Below are positions 1 through 6,907 of a stretch of DNA of 30,590 bases, piece after piece. A program made the translations under genes and the position numbers. The stretch is from SZUA-430 sp031413635. GTDB taxonomy: Bacteria; Pseudomonadota; Alphaproteobacteria; Micropepsales; Micropepsaceae. The stretch is taken from the NCBI GenBank assembly GCA_031413635.1, contig JANOFM010000161.1, forward strand, positions 1 to 30,590, in the 5' to 3' direction. The notes beneath the pieces are model-generated. The model saw only the letters and a program-made list of their open reading frames with translations, had not been told where the DNA came from and searched no databases. Position 1 is the stretch's first letter. Every line of letters starts with the position of its first letter.

Positions 1-1
1 G

Positions 2-190
2 GTCGAGGCGATCAAGGCGATCTTGGCGGCGGGGCATTTAAACTTGGTGGAGACGCTTGCCGAGCGGATCGCCGCGCACTGCCTGACCGACAAGCGCGTG
101 AAGGTCGCGCGCGTGCGGATCGAGAAACTTGAAGTTGTTCCGGAGGCTGCGTCGGTTGGAGTTGAGATCGAGCGGGAGGCGGGGGCGTAG
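2..190 (+). CDS. folB: Dihydroneopterin aldolase, C-terminal part (partial)
   Basis: The window opens inside this gene; 62 residues and a TAG stop are visible. FolB converts 7,8-dihydroneopterin to 6-hydroxymethyl-dihydropterin in cytosolic folate synthesis. The visible part has the family's C-terminal pattern: NLVETLAERIAA (helix), then CLTDKRV, then the strand VRIEKLEVVPEAASVGVEIER. The catalytic N-terminal residues lie outside the window. A gene of this family close to uvrC is a familiar alphaproteobacterial arrangement, which suggests that the next 2.3 kb is an insertion. The identification rests on a short C-terminal stretch, so it is good but not certain. Confidence 0.8.
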   Translation, partial: VEAIKAILAAGHLNLVETLAERIAAHCLTDKRVKVARVRIEKLEVVPEAASVGVEIEREAGA

Positions 191-538
191 ATGGAACTTG
201 TTTCGGTATTGATTGGCGGGCTTGGTATTGGATCGCTGCTAACGGCTCTAGTAAATCAATTCATTGCTCGTCGGGCCGTCACGAGCGATCGACTGTATGC
301 AGAGAAACGAGAAGCATACTTGGGATTATTGAACGCTCTTCATCAAGCCGCCGTTCATCCATCCAACGAAAATTCAAAACACTTTGCTCTTTGGCAAACT
401 CGCTGTGAGCTATTCGGGTCCGATGCCGTGGCGGCCCAAGCGCAGAAGATGGTGGAGACGAATGATGGGCCGAGAGAGTATCGCCACACCGCGTTCCGTG
501 CGCTCATTGATGCGATGAAGACCGACTTGGCACGATAA
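191..538 (+). CDS. Membrane-anchored hypothetical protein
   Basis: 115 residues. The ATG directly abuts the folB stop (TAGATG), so translation may be coupled, with GGGAGG a little upstream. Residues 1-24 are hydrophobic and glycine-rich (VLIGGLGIGSLLTALVNQF), followed by RR, which suits a single N-terminal membrane anchor with the rest in the cytoplasm. The remainder is helical and charged (RLYAEKREAYLGLLNAL, then EYRHTAFRALIDAMK). Short proteins with this plan, one helix and then a KREAY-like soluble helix, are common in phage and genomic-island DNA, but I do not recognise a named family. Base use looks AT-richer than in folB or uvrC, which fits transferred DNA. Function unknown. Confidence 0.65.
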   Translation: MELVSVLIGGLGIGSLLTALVNQFIARRAVTSDRLYAEKREAYLGLLNALHQAAVHPSNENSKHFALWQTRCELFGSDAVAAQAQKMVETNDGPREYRHTAFRALIDAMKTDLAR

Positions 539-542
539 GGAC

Positions 543-971
543 TTAGTGAGATGGCTCCCTTTTATTTTCGTTTTCGGGAGCGCCGGCAATTTTCTGGTAG
601 ATCGCCCTGCCTTGCTGAACGGCCTCAATCTTTGGAAACGGTGGCTCGACTCGGTTCACTGGCGGAGTGTCGCCGAGCACGTTGAATCTGACCCATTGGG
701 ATTGTCGCCAAATGGCGAGATGTCCGCCGAAGTGGCGCCAATCAAATATTTTTCCATCAAGGTTTTCTGTATCGAGCGAGATGACGTCGCGAACAACGAA
801 TTGTCTGCTGCGGCAATCTCTATCGGTCGACCACACCGGCCGAAGCATATGATGAGCGAAAGCGTTCCGCATCATGCGCGCAATTTGATAAGCGGAGACT
901 ACTTCTGGGTCCGAGTCATCTCGCGCATTCGGATGGCAAGTCTTGAATGCCTCCCGAATTTGTGAGCTTCT
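543..971 (-). pseudogene. 5'-truncated gene with HEPN-like RNAFAH motif
   Basis: The minus strand is open from 971 to the TAA at 543-545 (about 142 codons). An in-frame TAA lies at 972-974, and there is no start before the two Met codons at 870-875. The protein-like stretch extends upstream of those Mets (REAFKTCHPNARDDSDPEVV), so the 5' end seems to be missing. It then reads ARMMRNAFAHHMLRPVW, then DVISLDTENLDGKIFDWRHF. RNAFAH fits the R-N-x3-H pattern of HEPN-type ribonucleases and of MltR-like proteins. The plus strand over 546-965 is also open, but its product is less protein-like. I infer a decayed gene; membership of the HEPN superfamily is tentative. Confidence 0.5.
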
Positions 972-1410
972 TTACCGGCTCAAGTACAATGGGGACTAAA
1001 CCGCAGCGAAAGAGACAATCGAAGCGGCGACTGAATTCGTAAAGCCGTCACGGGCGAAGCTCGACATGATCGTTCCGGTTCCGCCATCCGGCATTCGTAA
1101 GGTTCAGCCGGTCATGACGCTCGCCAAAGGCATCGGTGCGGCGCTTGGCTTGCCGGTCGTCGAATGTGTCACCACAACCCGCCCGGCGAAACCACTCAAG
1201 GGCGTCATCGGAGCCGAGAGGTGAAAGGAACTGCTGGCCGGGCTGCATGCGGTCGATGCTAAGCAGTCGAAGGGGAAGAACATTCTCCTTTTTGACGATC
1301 TGTTCCGATCCGGTGCGACGTTGAATGCGATCACGCAATTGCTGATGGAGAGCGGGAAGGCGCTCAGCGTCCGTGTACTCACGATCACGCACACCCGGAG
1401 CAACCAATGA
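961..1410 (+). pseudogene. ComF-type phosphoribosyltransferase remnant with two in-frame stops
   Basis: One frame reads as a phosphoribosyltransferase from 961 to the TGA at 1408-1410: ELLYRLKYNGD, TIEAATEFVKPSRAKLDMIV, PVPPSG, TTTRPAKPLKGV, then the PRPP-binding motif NILLFDDLFRSGAT and ITHTRSN. TAA at 997-999 and TGA at 1222-1224 interrupt it in frame, with no frame change. The family's N-terminal zinc-ribbon region is missing. The 3' end overlaps the next gene by ATGA, as in an intact operon, so this was probably the partner of the SLOG gene. It is most likely a pseudogene. Sequencing errors at both stops would be an alternative, but the lost 5' end argues against that. Confidence 0.75.
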
Positions 1411-2237
1411 GCACGGTTTTCATCGGCGGATCGCGCAAAATCTCACGCTTGCCGCAACATGCCTTGGAGCGTCTGAACAACGTGATCGAAAGCGGCTTTC
1501 CGGTTCCGGTGGGCGACGCCGATGGCGCGGACAAAGCCGTACAGAAGAAGCTGTTCGAGTCACATTATGAACACGTCACTGTCTTTTGCTCGGGCGAAGT
1601 CTGCCGCAACAATCTCGGCAAGTGGAAGACGCGCCAAATCAAAACTTCGAAGCAAGCAAAGGGCTTCCAGTTCTACGCCGCGAAAGACCGAGAGATGGCC
1701 CGCGAGGCCGATTTCGGGCTGATGATTTGGGACGGCAAGAGCGCCGGCACCGTCCTCAACGTCCTGCGGCTCGTGCGTGCCGACAAGAAGGCTGTTTTGA
1801 TCGACGTGCAGGAGAAGAAAGCGACGACGTTCAAGACCGAGGGGGACTGGAACAAGTTCCTTTCACATTGTCCTGTCGAGCTTCGCAACGATTTGAAGGA
1901 AGGTGCTACACCCGGGGAATGGCAACACTCCAGTCCAAATCAGACAAGCGTGTTGGAGTCGACGCTGGCCGACAACGGCGGGCACACATTGTTGAAAGCC
2001 GGCGATGAGTTCGCAGCCGACCTCAATGTAGCCCTTGCTTCCGGCGACTCGAAGACGGTCGTCGATCTTCTCGGTCGCATCGCCAAAGCACGCGGCATGA
2101 GCCTTGTCGCCAAGGAAACCGGACTCGCCCGCGAGGGTCTTTACCGAGCACTCAGCAGCGGTGGAAACCCTGAGTTCACCACCGTGCTGAAGGTGATGAA
2201 TTCCGTTGGATTGCGCTTGGTCGCGAACAAGACCTAG
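1407..2237 (+). CDS. SLOG-type nucleotide-binding domain fused to HigA-like antidote domain
   Basis: 276 residues. Residues 1-165 look like a SLOG/DprA-like Rossmannoid domain. They have an N-terminal strand ending in GGSRKI (7-12), the loop VGDADGADKAVQ (35-46), KGFQFYAAKDREMAREAD (85-102) and a second loop WDGKSAGT (108-115). SLOG domains bind nucleotides or nucleotide sugars. After a linker (166-199), residues 200-276 match the addiction-module antidote type (HigA-like, TIGR02684): AADLNVALASGD, LLGRIAKARGM, then a helix-turn-helix MSLVAKETGLAREGLYRALS followed by GNPEFTTVLKVMNSVGLRL. No toxin gene adjoins it. The start overlaps the stop of the broken phosphoribosyltransferase (ATGA). The domain calls are from pattern recognition. 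The fused role, perhaps a nucleotide-responsive DNA-binding regulator, is inference. Confidence 0.75.
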   Translation: MSTVFIGGSRKISRLPQHALERLNNVIESGFPVPVGDADGADKAVQKKLFESHYEHVTVFCSGEVCRNNLGKWKTRQIKTSKQAKGFQFYAAKDREMAREADFGLMIWDGKSAGTVLNVLRLVRADKKAVLIDVQEKKATTFKTEGDWNKFLSHCPVELRNDLKEGATPGEWQHSSPNQTSVLESTLADNGGHTLLKAGDEFAADLNVALASGDSKTVVDLLGRIAKARGMSLVAKETGLAREGLYRALSSGGNPEFTTVLKVMNSVGLRLVANKT

Positions 2238-2475
2238 GCGCAGGTTGCGGCACGGCCACTGCTCCAATGCCATCGTCCAACCTCTCGGACCAAAATTCGG
2301 GCTGATGGCCTCGGCTCAGAAAATCCATTTGAGAAGTTCTTATTGCGTTCCTATATGCTTGGCGGCTGTGGCGGAGTGTTTTGAAGTTGCGTGCTTTCGG
2401 ATCGACTGGGCCGAGCGGTGCCAAAAGCGAGGATAGTGCCGTGGTAGCGGCAGGTAGCAGCAAGTAGCGGCAAAA
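2238..2475 (+). other. Non-coding gap at the right edge of the island
   Basis: No recognisable gene on either strand. Near its end, GTAGCRGCAR occurs three times at an exact 10-bp step (2444, 2454, 2464), and a fourth GTAGCGG lies at 2495. Short reading frames on both strands cross the gap but show no family signature. I see no tRNA end and no obvious attachment-site duplication. Confidence 0.5.
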
Positions 2476-2536
2476 GTGGCTGTGTTGAGCCAAAGTAGCG
2501 GAGTGGCGGATCGGATTACATATGTTTTTTCCGAAT

Positions 2537-2555
2537 GCTTCCCGGACCGGGAAGC
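2537..2555. repeat. Perfect 19-bp palindrome upstream of uvrC
   Basis: GCTTCCCGG, a single A, then CCGGGAAGC: nine perfectly paired bases on each side of one central base. It follows a run of T (2525-2530) and lies 32 bases before the uvrC start chosen here. It has no trailing T run on either strand, so an intrinsic terminator is unlikely. It does not match the alphaproteobacterial LexA box (GTTC-N7-GTTC). An operator, or a hairpin in the uvrC leader, is possible. Confidence 0.5.
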
Positions 2556-2586
2556 GTGCGTGCTTGCGGCGGACGCGGGCCTATCT

Positions 2587-4545
2587 ATGTTCGCCGCCAG
2601 CATGAGCCAGGACGACCAAACCGCTGAGGCACTTGAAGCACCCGGCCTGCTGGCCACTGGGGCCGCCGTCATTGCCGATTATCTGACGCGGTTGCCGAAT
2701 GCACCCGGGGTCTATCGCATGATCTCGGCGGACGGCGACGTGCTTTACGTCGGCAAGGCCGCGAGCCTCAAGAAACGCGTGCAGGCTTACACGAAGCCGT
2801 TCGATCAGCCGGCGCGGATTGCGCGCATGATCGCCAACACCGCGTCGATGGAGTTCGTGCAGACGGCGTCGGAGGTCGAGGCGCTGTTGCTCGAGGCCAA
2901 TCTGATTAAGCGGTTGAAGCCGCGCTATAATATTTTGATGCGGGACGACAAGTCGTTTCCGTACATCCTGGTCACCGGCGATCACGAAGCGCCCCAGATC
3001 ATCAAGCATCGCGGGGCGAAGTCGCGCAAAGGCGATTATTTCGGGCCGTTCGCTTCGGCCGGCGCTGTCAACCGGACGCTGAACACGTTGCAGCGGGCGT
3101 TTCTATTGCGCAGTTGTTCGGATTCCGTGTTCGAGGCGCGGACGCGGCCATGTTTGCTTCATCAGATCAAGCGCTGCGCGGCGCCGTGCGTCGGCAAGAT
3201 CGCAGCGGACGACTATCGCCATCTGGTCGATCAGGCGCGGAATTTTTTGCAAGGTAAGAGCGACGAGGTGAAGAGCGAGCTGTCGCGCGATATGGAGATT
3301 GCGGCGGAAGGGCTCGACTTCGAGAAGGCGGCGCGGCTCAGGGACCGCATTCGCTCGCTCGCGCACGTGCAGCTGCAGCAGGGGATCAATCCGGACACGA
3401 TCGACGAGGCGGATTTGTTCGCCGCGCATCAGGACGGCGGGCATACGTGCATTCAGGTGTTCTTTTTCCGCTCGGGCCAGAATTGGGGCAATCATGCTTA
3501 TTTTCCGAAGCACGATCGCGGCGTCGAGGTCGAAGAGGTGCTCGATAGTTTCCTGGCGCAGTTTTATGACGGGCGTGAGCCGCCGAAGCTCGTGATCATC
3601 AGCCACGAGATTTCCGAGAGCGCGCTGTTGGCAGAGGCCTTGTCGGTGAAGGCCGAGCGGCGGGTCGACGTGCTGGTCCCCCAACGCGGCGAGAAGCGCG
3701 AGGTGATGGCGCAGGCGGTGATGAACGCGCGCGAGTCATTGGCGCGACGCATGGCCGAAAGCGCCACACAGGTTAAACTGCTCAGAGGCGTCGGCGAAGC
3801 ACTCGGGCTCGACGACGCGCCGCGGCGAATCGAGGTGTACGACAACAGTCATATTCAGGGCACGAACGCGGTGGGCGCGATGATCGTGGCAGGGCCCGAG
3901 GGATTCATCAAAGGCGCCTATCGCAAATTCAACATTAAGAACACGGATCTCGCGCCAGGCGACGATTACGGCATGATGCGCGAGGTGCTGACACGGCGCT
4001 TCAAGCGGTTGCTTAAGGAGCAGGGCGAAGTGGCCGAAGGCGAGGCGCCGGTGTTCGACGACAAAGCCGTCGACGACGAGCAAGAGACCGGCAACACGCC
4101 CGATCTGGTTTTGATCGACGGCGGGGCGGGGCAGCTGGCGGTGGCGACGGAGGTGTTCGAAGCGCTGGGCGTTTCGGGGGTAAAGCTGGTTGCGATCGCC
4201 AAGGGGCCGGACCGCGACGCGGGGCGCGAGCGGTTTTTCATGGGCGGCCGCGCGCCGTTTCAGCTCGAATTCAAGAGCCCGGTTTTGTTCTATCTGCAAC
4301 GCCTGCGGGACGAGGCGCATCGCTTCGCCATCGGCACGCATCGCGCGAAGCGGGCGCAGACACTCGCCTCGTCGCCCCTCGACGAGATCGAAGGTATCGG
4401 ACCAACGCGCAAACGGGCGCTTTTGAACCATTTCGGTTCGGGGCGCGGGGTGACACAGGCGGGGCTTTCGGACCTCGAATCGGTTAAGGGTATTTCCAAG
4501 GCGATTGCGCGCAAGATCTACGATCATTTTCACGACAAAGGGTAA
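2587..4545 (+). CDS. uvrC: Excinuclease ABC subunit C
   Basis: UvrC makes the two incisions around a lesion handed over by UvrA-UvrB in nucleotide excision repair. From the start used here it has 652 residues. The GIY-YIG domain holds GVYRM (about 41-45) and LYVGKAASLKKRV. The UVR domain that meets UvrB reads EGLDFEKAARLRDRI. The RNase H-like half has VYDNSHIQGTNAVGAM, LVLIDGGAGQLAVA and HRAKR. Two helix-hairpin-helix motifs close the protein (IEGIGPTRKRALLNHFGS and VKGISKAIARKIYDHF). The frame is open back to a GTG at 2476, but those residues are unlike UvrC and the 2537-2555 palindrome lies among them. ATG 2587 or 2602 is likelier; neither has a good ribosome binding site. Confidence 0.95.
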   Translation: MFAASMSQDDQTAEALEAPGLLATGAAVIADYLTRLPNAPGVYRMISADGDVLYVGKAASLKKRVQAYTKPFDQPARIARMIANTASMEFVQTASEVEALLLEANLIKRLKPRYNILMRDDKSFPYILVTGDHEAPQIIKHRGAKSRKGDYFGPFASAGAVNRTLNTLQRAFLLRSCSDSVFEARTRPCLLHQIKRCAAPCVGKIAADDYRHLVDQARNFLQGKSDEVKSELSRDMEIAAEGLDFEKAARLRDRIRSLAHVQLQQGINPDTIDEADLFAAHQDGGHTCIQVFFFRSGQNWGNHAYFPKHDRGVEVEEVLDSFLAQFYDGREPPKLVIISHEISESALLAEALSVKAERRVDVLVPQRGEKREVMAQAVMNARESLARRMAESATQVKLLRGVGEALGLDDAPRRIEVYDNSHIQGTNAVGAMIVAGPEGFIKGAYRKFNIKNTDLAPGDDYGMMREVLTRRFKRLLKEQGEVAEGEAPVFDDKAVDDEQETGNTPDLVLIDGGAGQLAVATEVFEALGVSGVKLVAIAKGPDRDAGRERFFMGGRAPFQLEFKSPVLFYLQRLRDEAHRFAIGTHRAKRAQTLASSPLDEIEGIGPTRKRALLNHFGSGRGVTQAGLSDLESVKGISKAIARKIYDHFHDKG

Positions 4546-4576
4546 GCGCGCCTTTGCCGTGCTAGAGTAGGAGTTC

Positions 4577-5182
4577 ATGGGCGACCATCTTCCCAATCTG
4601 TTGACGTTGACGCGCATCGTGCTGGTGCCCGCGTTCGTCGCCGCATTCTGGCTTGAGATGCCGGGCGGGCGTTGGGTCGCGTTTTTTGTGTTCGTGATTG
4701 CCGCCATCACCGACTATGCCGACGGCTGGGTCGCGCGGGCGCGAAGCTTGGAGTCGCGTCTTGGGGCGATGCTCGATCCGATCGCCGACAAGTTGTTGAT
4801 TTCGGCGGCGCTGATGATGCTGGTCTATTACGACGACATTCGCGGATGGGTGATCATTCCGGCATTGATCATTCTGGCGCGCGAGATTTTGGTATCGGGC
4901 ATGCGCGAATTCTTGGCGACGATCTCGGTGCAAGTGCCGGTGTCGTCGATCTCGAAGTTGAAGACCACGGTGCAGGTGATCGCACTTGCCGTGTTGATCG
5001 TGGCGCCGGCCGTCGAGCACGTATGGGGCGGGCTGCACCGGGTTGGCATCATCGCGCTGTGGGGCGCTGCGGGCCTTACGATCTATACCGGCTTCTCCTA
5101 CGTGCAAGCCAATCTCGCGCATGTTTCGGGCGAACATGCGCGGCCGCGACGAAAGGCCGTTGAGTTGAAGGATACGCCGTGA
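4577..5182 (+). CDS. pgsA: CDP-diacylglycerol-glycerol-3-phosphate 3-phosphatidyltransferase
   Basis: 201 residues, an integral inner-membrane enzyme. It joins CDP-diacylglycerol to glycerol 3-phosphate, the committed step towards phosphatidylglycerol and cardiolipin. The N-terminus LPNLLTLTRIVLVP is typical. The CDP-alcohol phosphotransferase signature is spread over DYADGWVARARSLESRLGAM and LDPIADK, giving the expected D-x2-D-G...G...D-x3-D spacing. Several hydrophobic helices follow, ending in a basic tail. GGAG lies six bases before the ATG. It is 31 bases after uvrC, a common pairing, and its stop overlaps the moaD start (GTGA), so uvrC to moaE is probably one operon. Confidence 0.93.
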   Translation: MGDHLPNLLTLTRIVLVPAFVAAFWLEMPGGRWVAFFVFVIAAITDYADGWVARARSLESRLGAMLDPIADKLLISAALMMLVYYDDIRGWVIIPALIILAREILVSGMREFLATISVQVPVSSISKLKTTVQVIALAVLIVAPAVEHVWGGLHRVGIIALWGAAGLTIYTGFSYVQANLAHVSGEHARPRRKAVELKDTP

Positions 5183-5430
5183 GGCTGCTCTATTTCGCGT
5201 GGGTGCGACAAATGGTTGGGTGCAGCGAAGAGATCGTCGATGCGCCGCGTGAGGCCGAGACCGTGGGGGCGCTGATTGCATGGCTGCAAACGCGCGGCGG
5301 CGGGTATGCCGACGCCTTCGCCGATTTGAAGCGCGTGCGGGTCGCGGTCAATCAGGATCACGTCGATTTTGGCGCTCCGGTGAGGGCGGGAGACGAGGTG
5401 GCGTTCTTTCCACCGGTCACAGGCGGCTAG
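5179..5430 (+). CDS. moaD: Molybdopterin synthase sulfur carrier subunit
   Basis: 83 residues with a ubiquitin-like fold. The protein ends in the Gly-Gly that becomes the thiocarboxylate donor (FFPPVTGG). It opens MRLLYFAWVRQMVGCSEE, and VRVAVNQDHVDFGAPVRAGD is typical of MoaD. It supplies sulfur to MoaE for converting precursor Z (cPMP) to molybdopterin in the cytosol. GTG start inside the pgsA stop codon; moaE begins one base after the stop, so the two subunits should be made together. Confidence 0.93.
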   Translation: MRLLYFAWVRQMVGCSEEIVDAPREAETVGALIAWLQTRGGGYADAFADLKRVRVAVNQDHVDFGAPVRAGDEVAFFPPVTGG

Positions 5431-5431
5431 C

Positions 5432-5884
5432 ATGATCCGTGTCCAAACGGCGGACTTCGATCCGGGTGCGGAGATTGCGGCGCTTCACGCCAGGCGCCGC
5501 GACATCGGCGCGGTCGTCAGTTTCGTCGGTCTGGTGCGCGGCGAGAGCCATGGCGAGGCGCTCACCAGCATGACGCTGGAACACTTTCCCGGCATGACGG
5601 AGCGCGAACTCGAACGCATCGAGCGTGAGGCGCGCACGCGCTGGAGGCTCGACGACGTTGTCGTTGTGCACCGCGTCGGCGAACTCAAGCCGGGCGAACG
5701 CATCGTGTTGGTGGTGACGGCGGCGGCGCACCGGCGTTCGGCATTCGAAGCGGCGGAATTTCTGATGGACTATCTGAAAATGCGCGCGCCGTTCTGGAAG
5801 CGCGAGTTGCGCGCGTCCGGCGAACACTGGGTAGAGCCACGCGACAGCGACGATGACGCCGCCGCACGCTGGAACCAGGGCTAA
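5432..5884 (+). CDS. moaE: Molybdopterin synthase catalytic subunit
   Basis: 150 residues. MoaE and MoaD form the heterotetramer that inserts two sulfurs into cPMP to give molybdopterin. Family landmarks are IGAVVSFVGLVRGES, LTSMTLEHFPGMTE, VVVVHRVGELKPGE, and the active-site segment DYLKMRAPFWKREL with its conserved lysines. The length is usual for the family. The coding end converges on ilvE, and the two stop codons overlap by three bases (5882-5884 and 5881-5883), leaving no room for a terminator between them. Confidence 0.95.
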   Translation: MIRVQTADFDPGAEIAALHARRRDIGAVVSFVGLVRGESHGEALTSMTLEHFPGMTERELERIEREARTRWRLDDVVVVHRVGELKPGERIVLVVTAAAHRRSAFEAAEFLMDYLKMRAPFWKRELRASGEHWVEPRDSDDDAAARWNQG

Positions 5885-6762
5885 TCTTTCTTGCCGCGGA
5901 CGAAGTTCGAATAGTCGTCCATCAAGGTGCGGGTGATGTTGCCGACCTCGAACTTCCAGTCTCCTATTTGGCCGACAGGCGAGACTTCGGCGGCCGAGCC
6001 CGTGAGGAAACATTGCTCGAAGCCGCCGACTTCCGAGCTTTGGATGTACTTCTCGACGACTTCAATTTGACGATTTCGAGCGAGGTCCATCACGGTTTGG
6101 CGCGTGATGCCGTTGAGGAAGCAATCGGGGTGGGGCGTGAAGAGCTTGTTCTCCTTGACGAAGAATATGTTGGCGCCGGTGGCTTCTGCCACCAGACCGC
6201 GCCAGTCGTACATCATTGCGTCGGCGAGGCCCTTGGCCTCGGCCTCGTGCTTGGAGAGCGTGCAGATCATATAGAGACCGGCGGCCTTGGCCTTCCACGG
6301 CGTGGTGTCGGGGGCGGGGCGGCGCCAGCGGGCGATGTCGAGCTTGATGCCGCGGGCTTTGACTTCCGGGTCGAACATCGAAGGCCAGGGCCAGACGGCG
6401 ATGGCGACGTGGATCTTGGACTGTTGGGCGCTGACGGCCATCTGTTCGCTGCCGCGCCAGGCGACCGGGCGCATATAGGCGTCGTCGTGACCTGCGGCTT
6501 CGACCACCTGTTTGCAGGCGTCGTTGATTTGGGCCTCCGTGAAGGGAATCTCGAAACCCATGATCCGCGCCGACTCGAACAGGCGCGACGTGTGTTGTTC
6601 GAGCTTGAAGACCTTTTTATTGTAGACGCGCTGACCCTCGAAGATCGACGAACCGTAGTGCAGGCCATGAGTCAAAACGTGGACCTTGGCGTCGCGCCAC
6701 GGCATCAGCTTGCCGTCCATCCATATCTGACCATCGCGATCGTCGAAGGGAATAAGTGCCAT
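5881..6762 (-). CDS. ilvE: Branched-chain amino acid aminotransferase
   Basis: A fold-type IV PLP enzyme catalysing the last step of leucine, isoleucine and valine synthesis, and their reverse transamination, with 2-oxoglutarate/glutamate. From the chosen ATG it has 293 residues. Landmarks are the N-terminal WMDGKLMPWRDAKVHVLTH, LHYGSSIFEG, the PLP lysine in KAKAAGLYM (residue 159 from this start), LVAEATGANIFFVK and LNGITRQTV, and near the end FLTGSAAEVSPV. An upstream in-frame TTG (6774) would add four residues. GGAG sits six bases before the ATG at 6762, so the ATG is preferred. It is transcribed away from the MarR gene across a 145-bp shared upstream region. Confidence 0.95.
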   Translation of the reverse strand: MALIPFDDRDGQIWMDGKLMPWRDAKVHVLTHGLHYGSSIFEGQRVYNKKVFKLEQHTSRLFESARIMGFEIPFTEAQINDACKQVVEAAGHDDAYMRPVAWRGSEQMAVSAQQSKIHVAIAVWPWPSMFDPEVKARGIKLDIARWRRPAPDTTPWKAKAAGLYMICTLSKHEAEAKGLADAMMYDWRGLVAEATGANIFFVKENKLFTPHPDCFLNGITRQTVMDLARNRQIEVVEKYIQSSEVGGFEQCFLTGSAAEVSPVGQIGDWKFEVGNITRTLMDDYSNFVRGKKD

Positions 6763-6907
6763 TTGCGGCTCCAAGGCGTGGTTAAGCGGCCGGATGCTTT
6801 TCTGGGGCGTAGTATAGCGGTCCCGCTTGCGACCGGTACACCCCGCGCTCTATCTTGCGTGCATATCTGCCATAACTGGTGCGCATGTCACCATCGGGTT
6901 CCCCTTG

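Noticed and set aside
546..965. Plus-strand 139-codon frame in the island
   Set aside because: The opposite strand gives a more protein-like product with conserved-looking motifs; kept only as a caveat.
2238..2436. Short plus-strand frame after the SLOG-antidote gene as a possible toxin
   Set aside because: The product lacks any RelE/HigB-like pattern and there is no good start signal; antidote genes of this type normally follow, not precede, their toxin.
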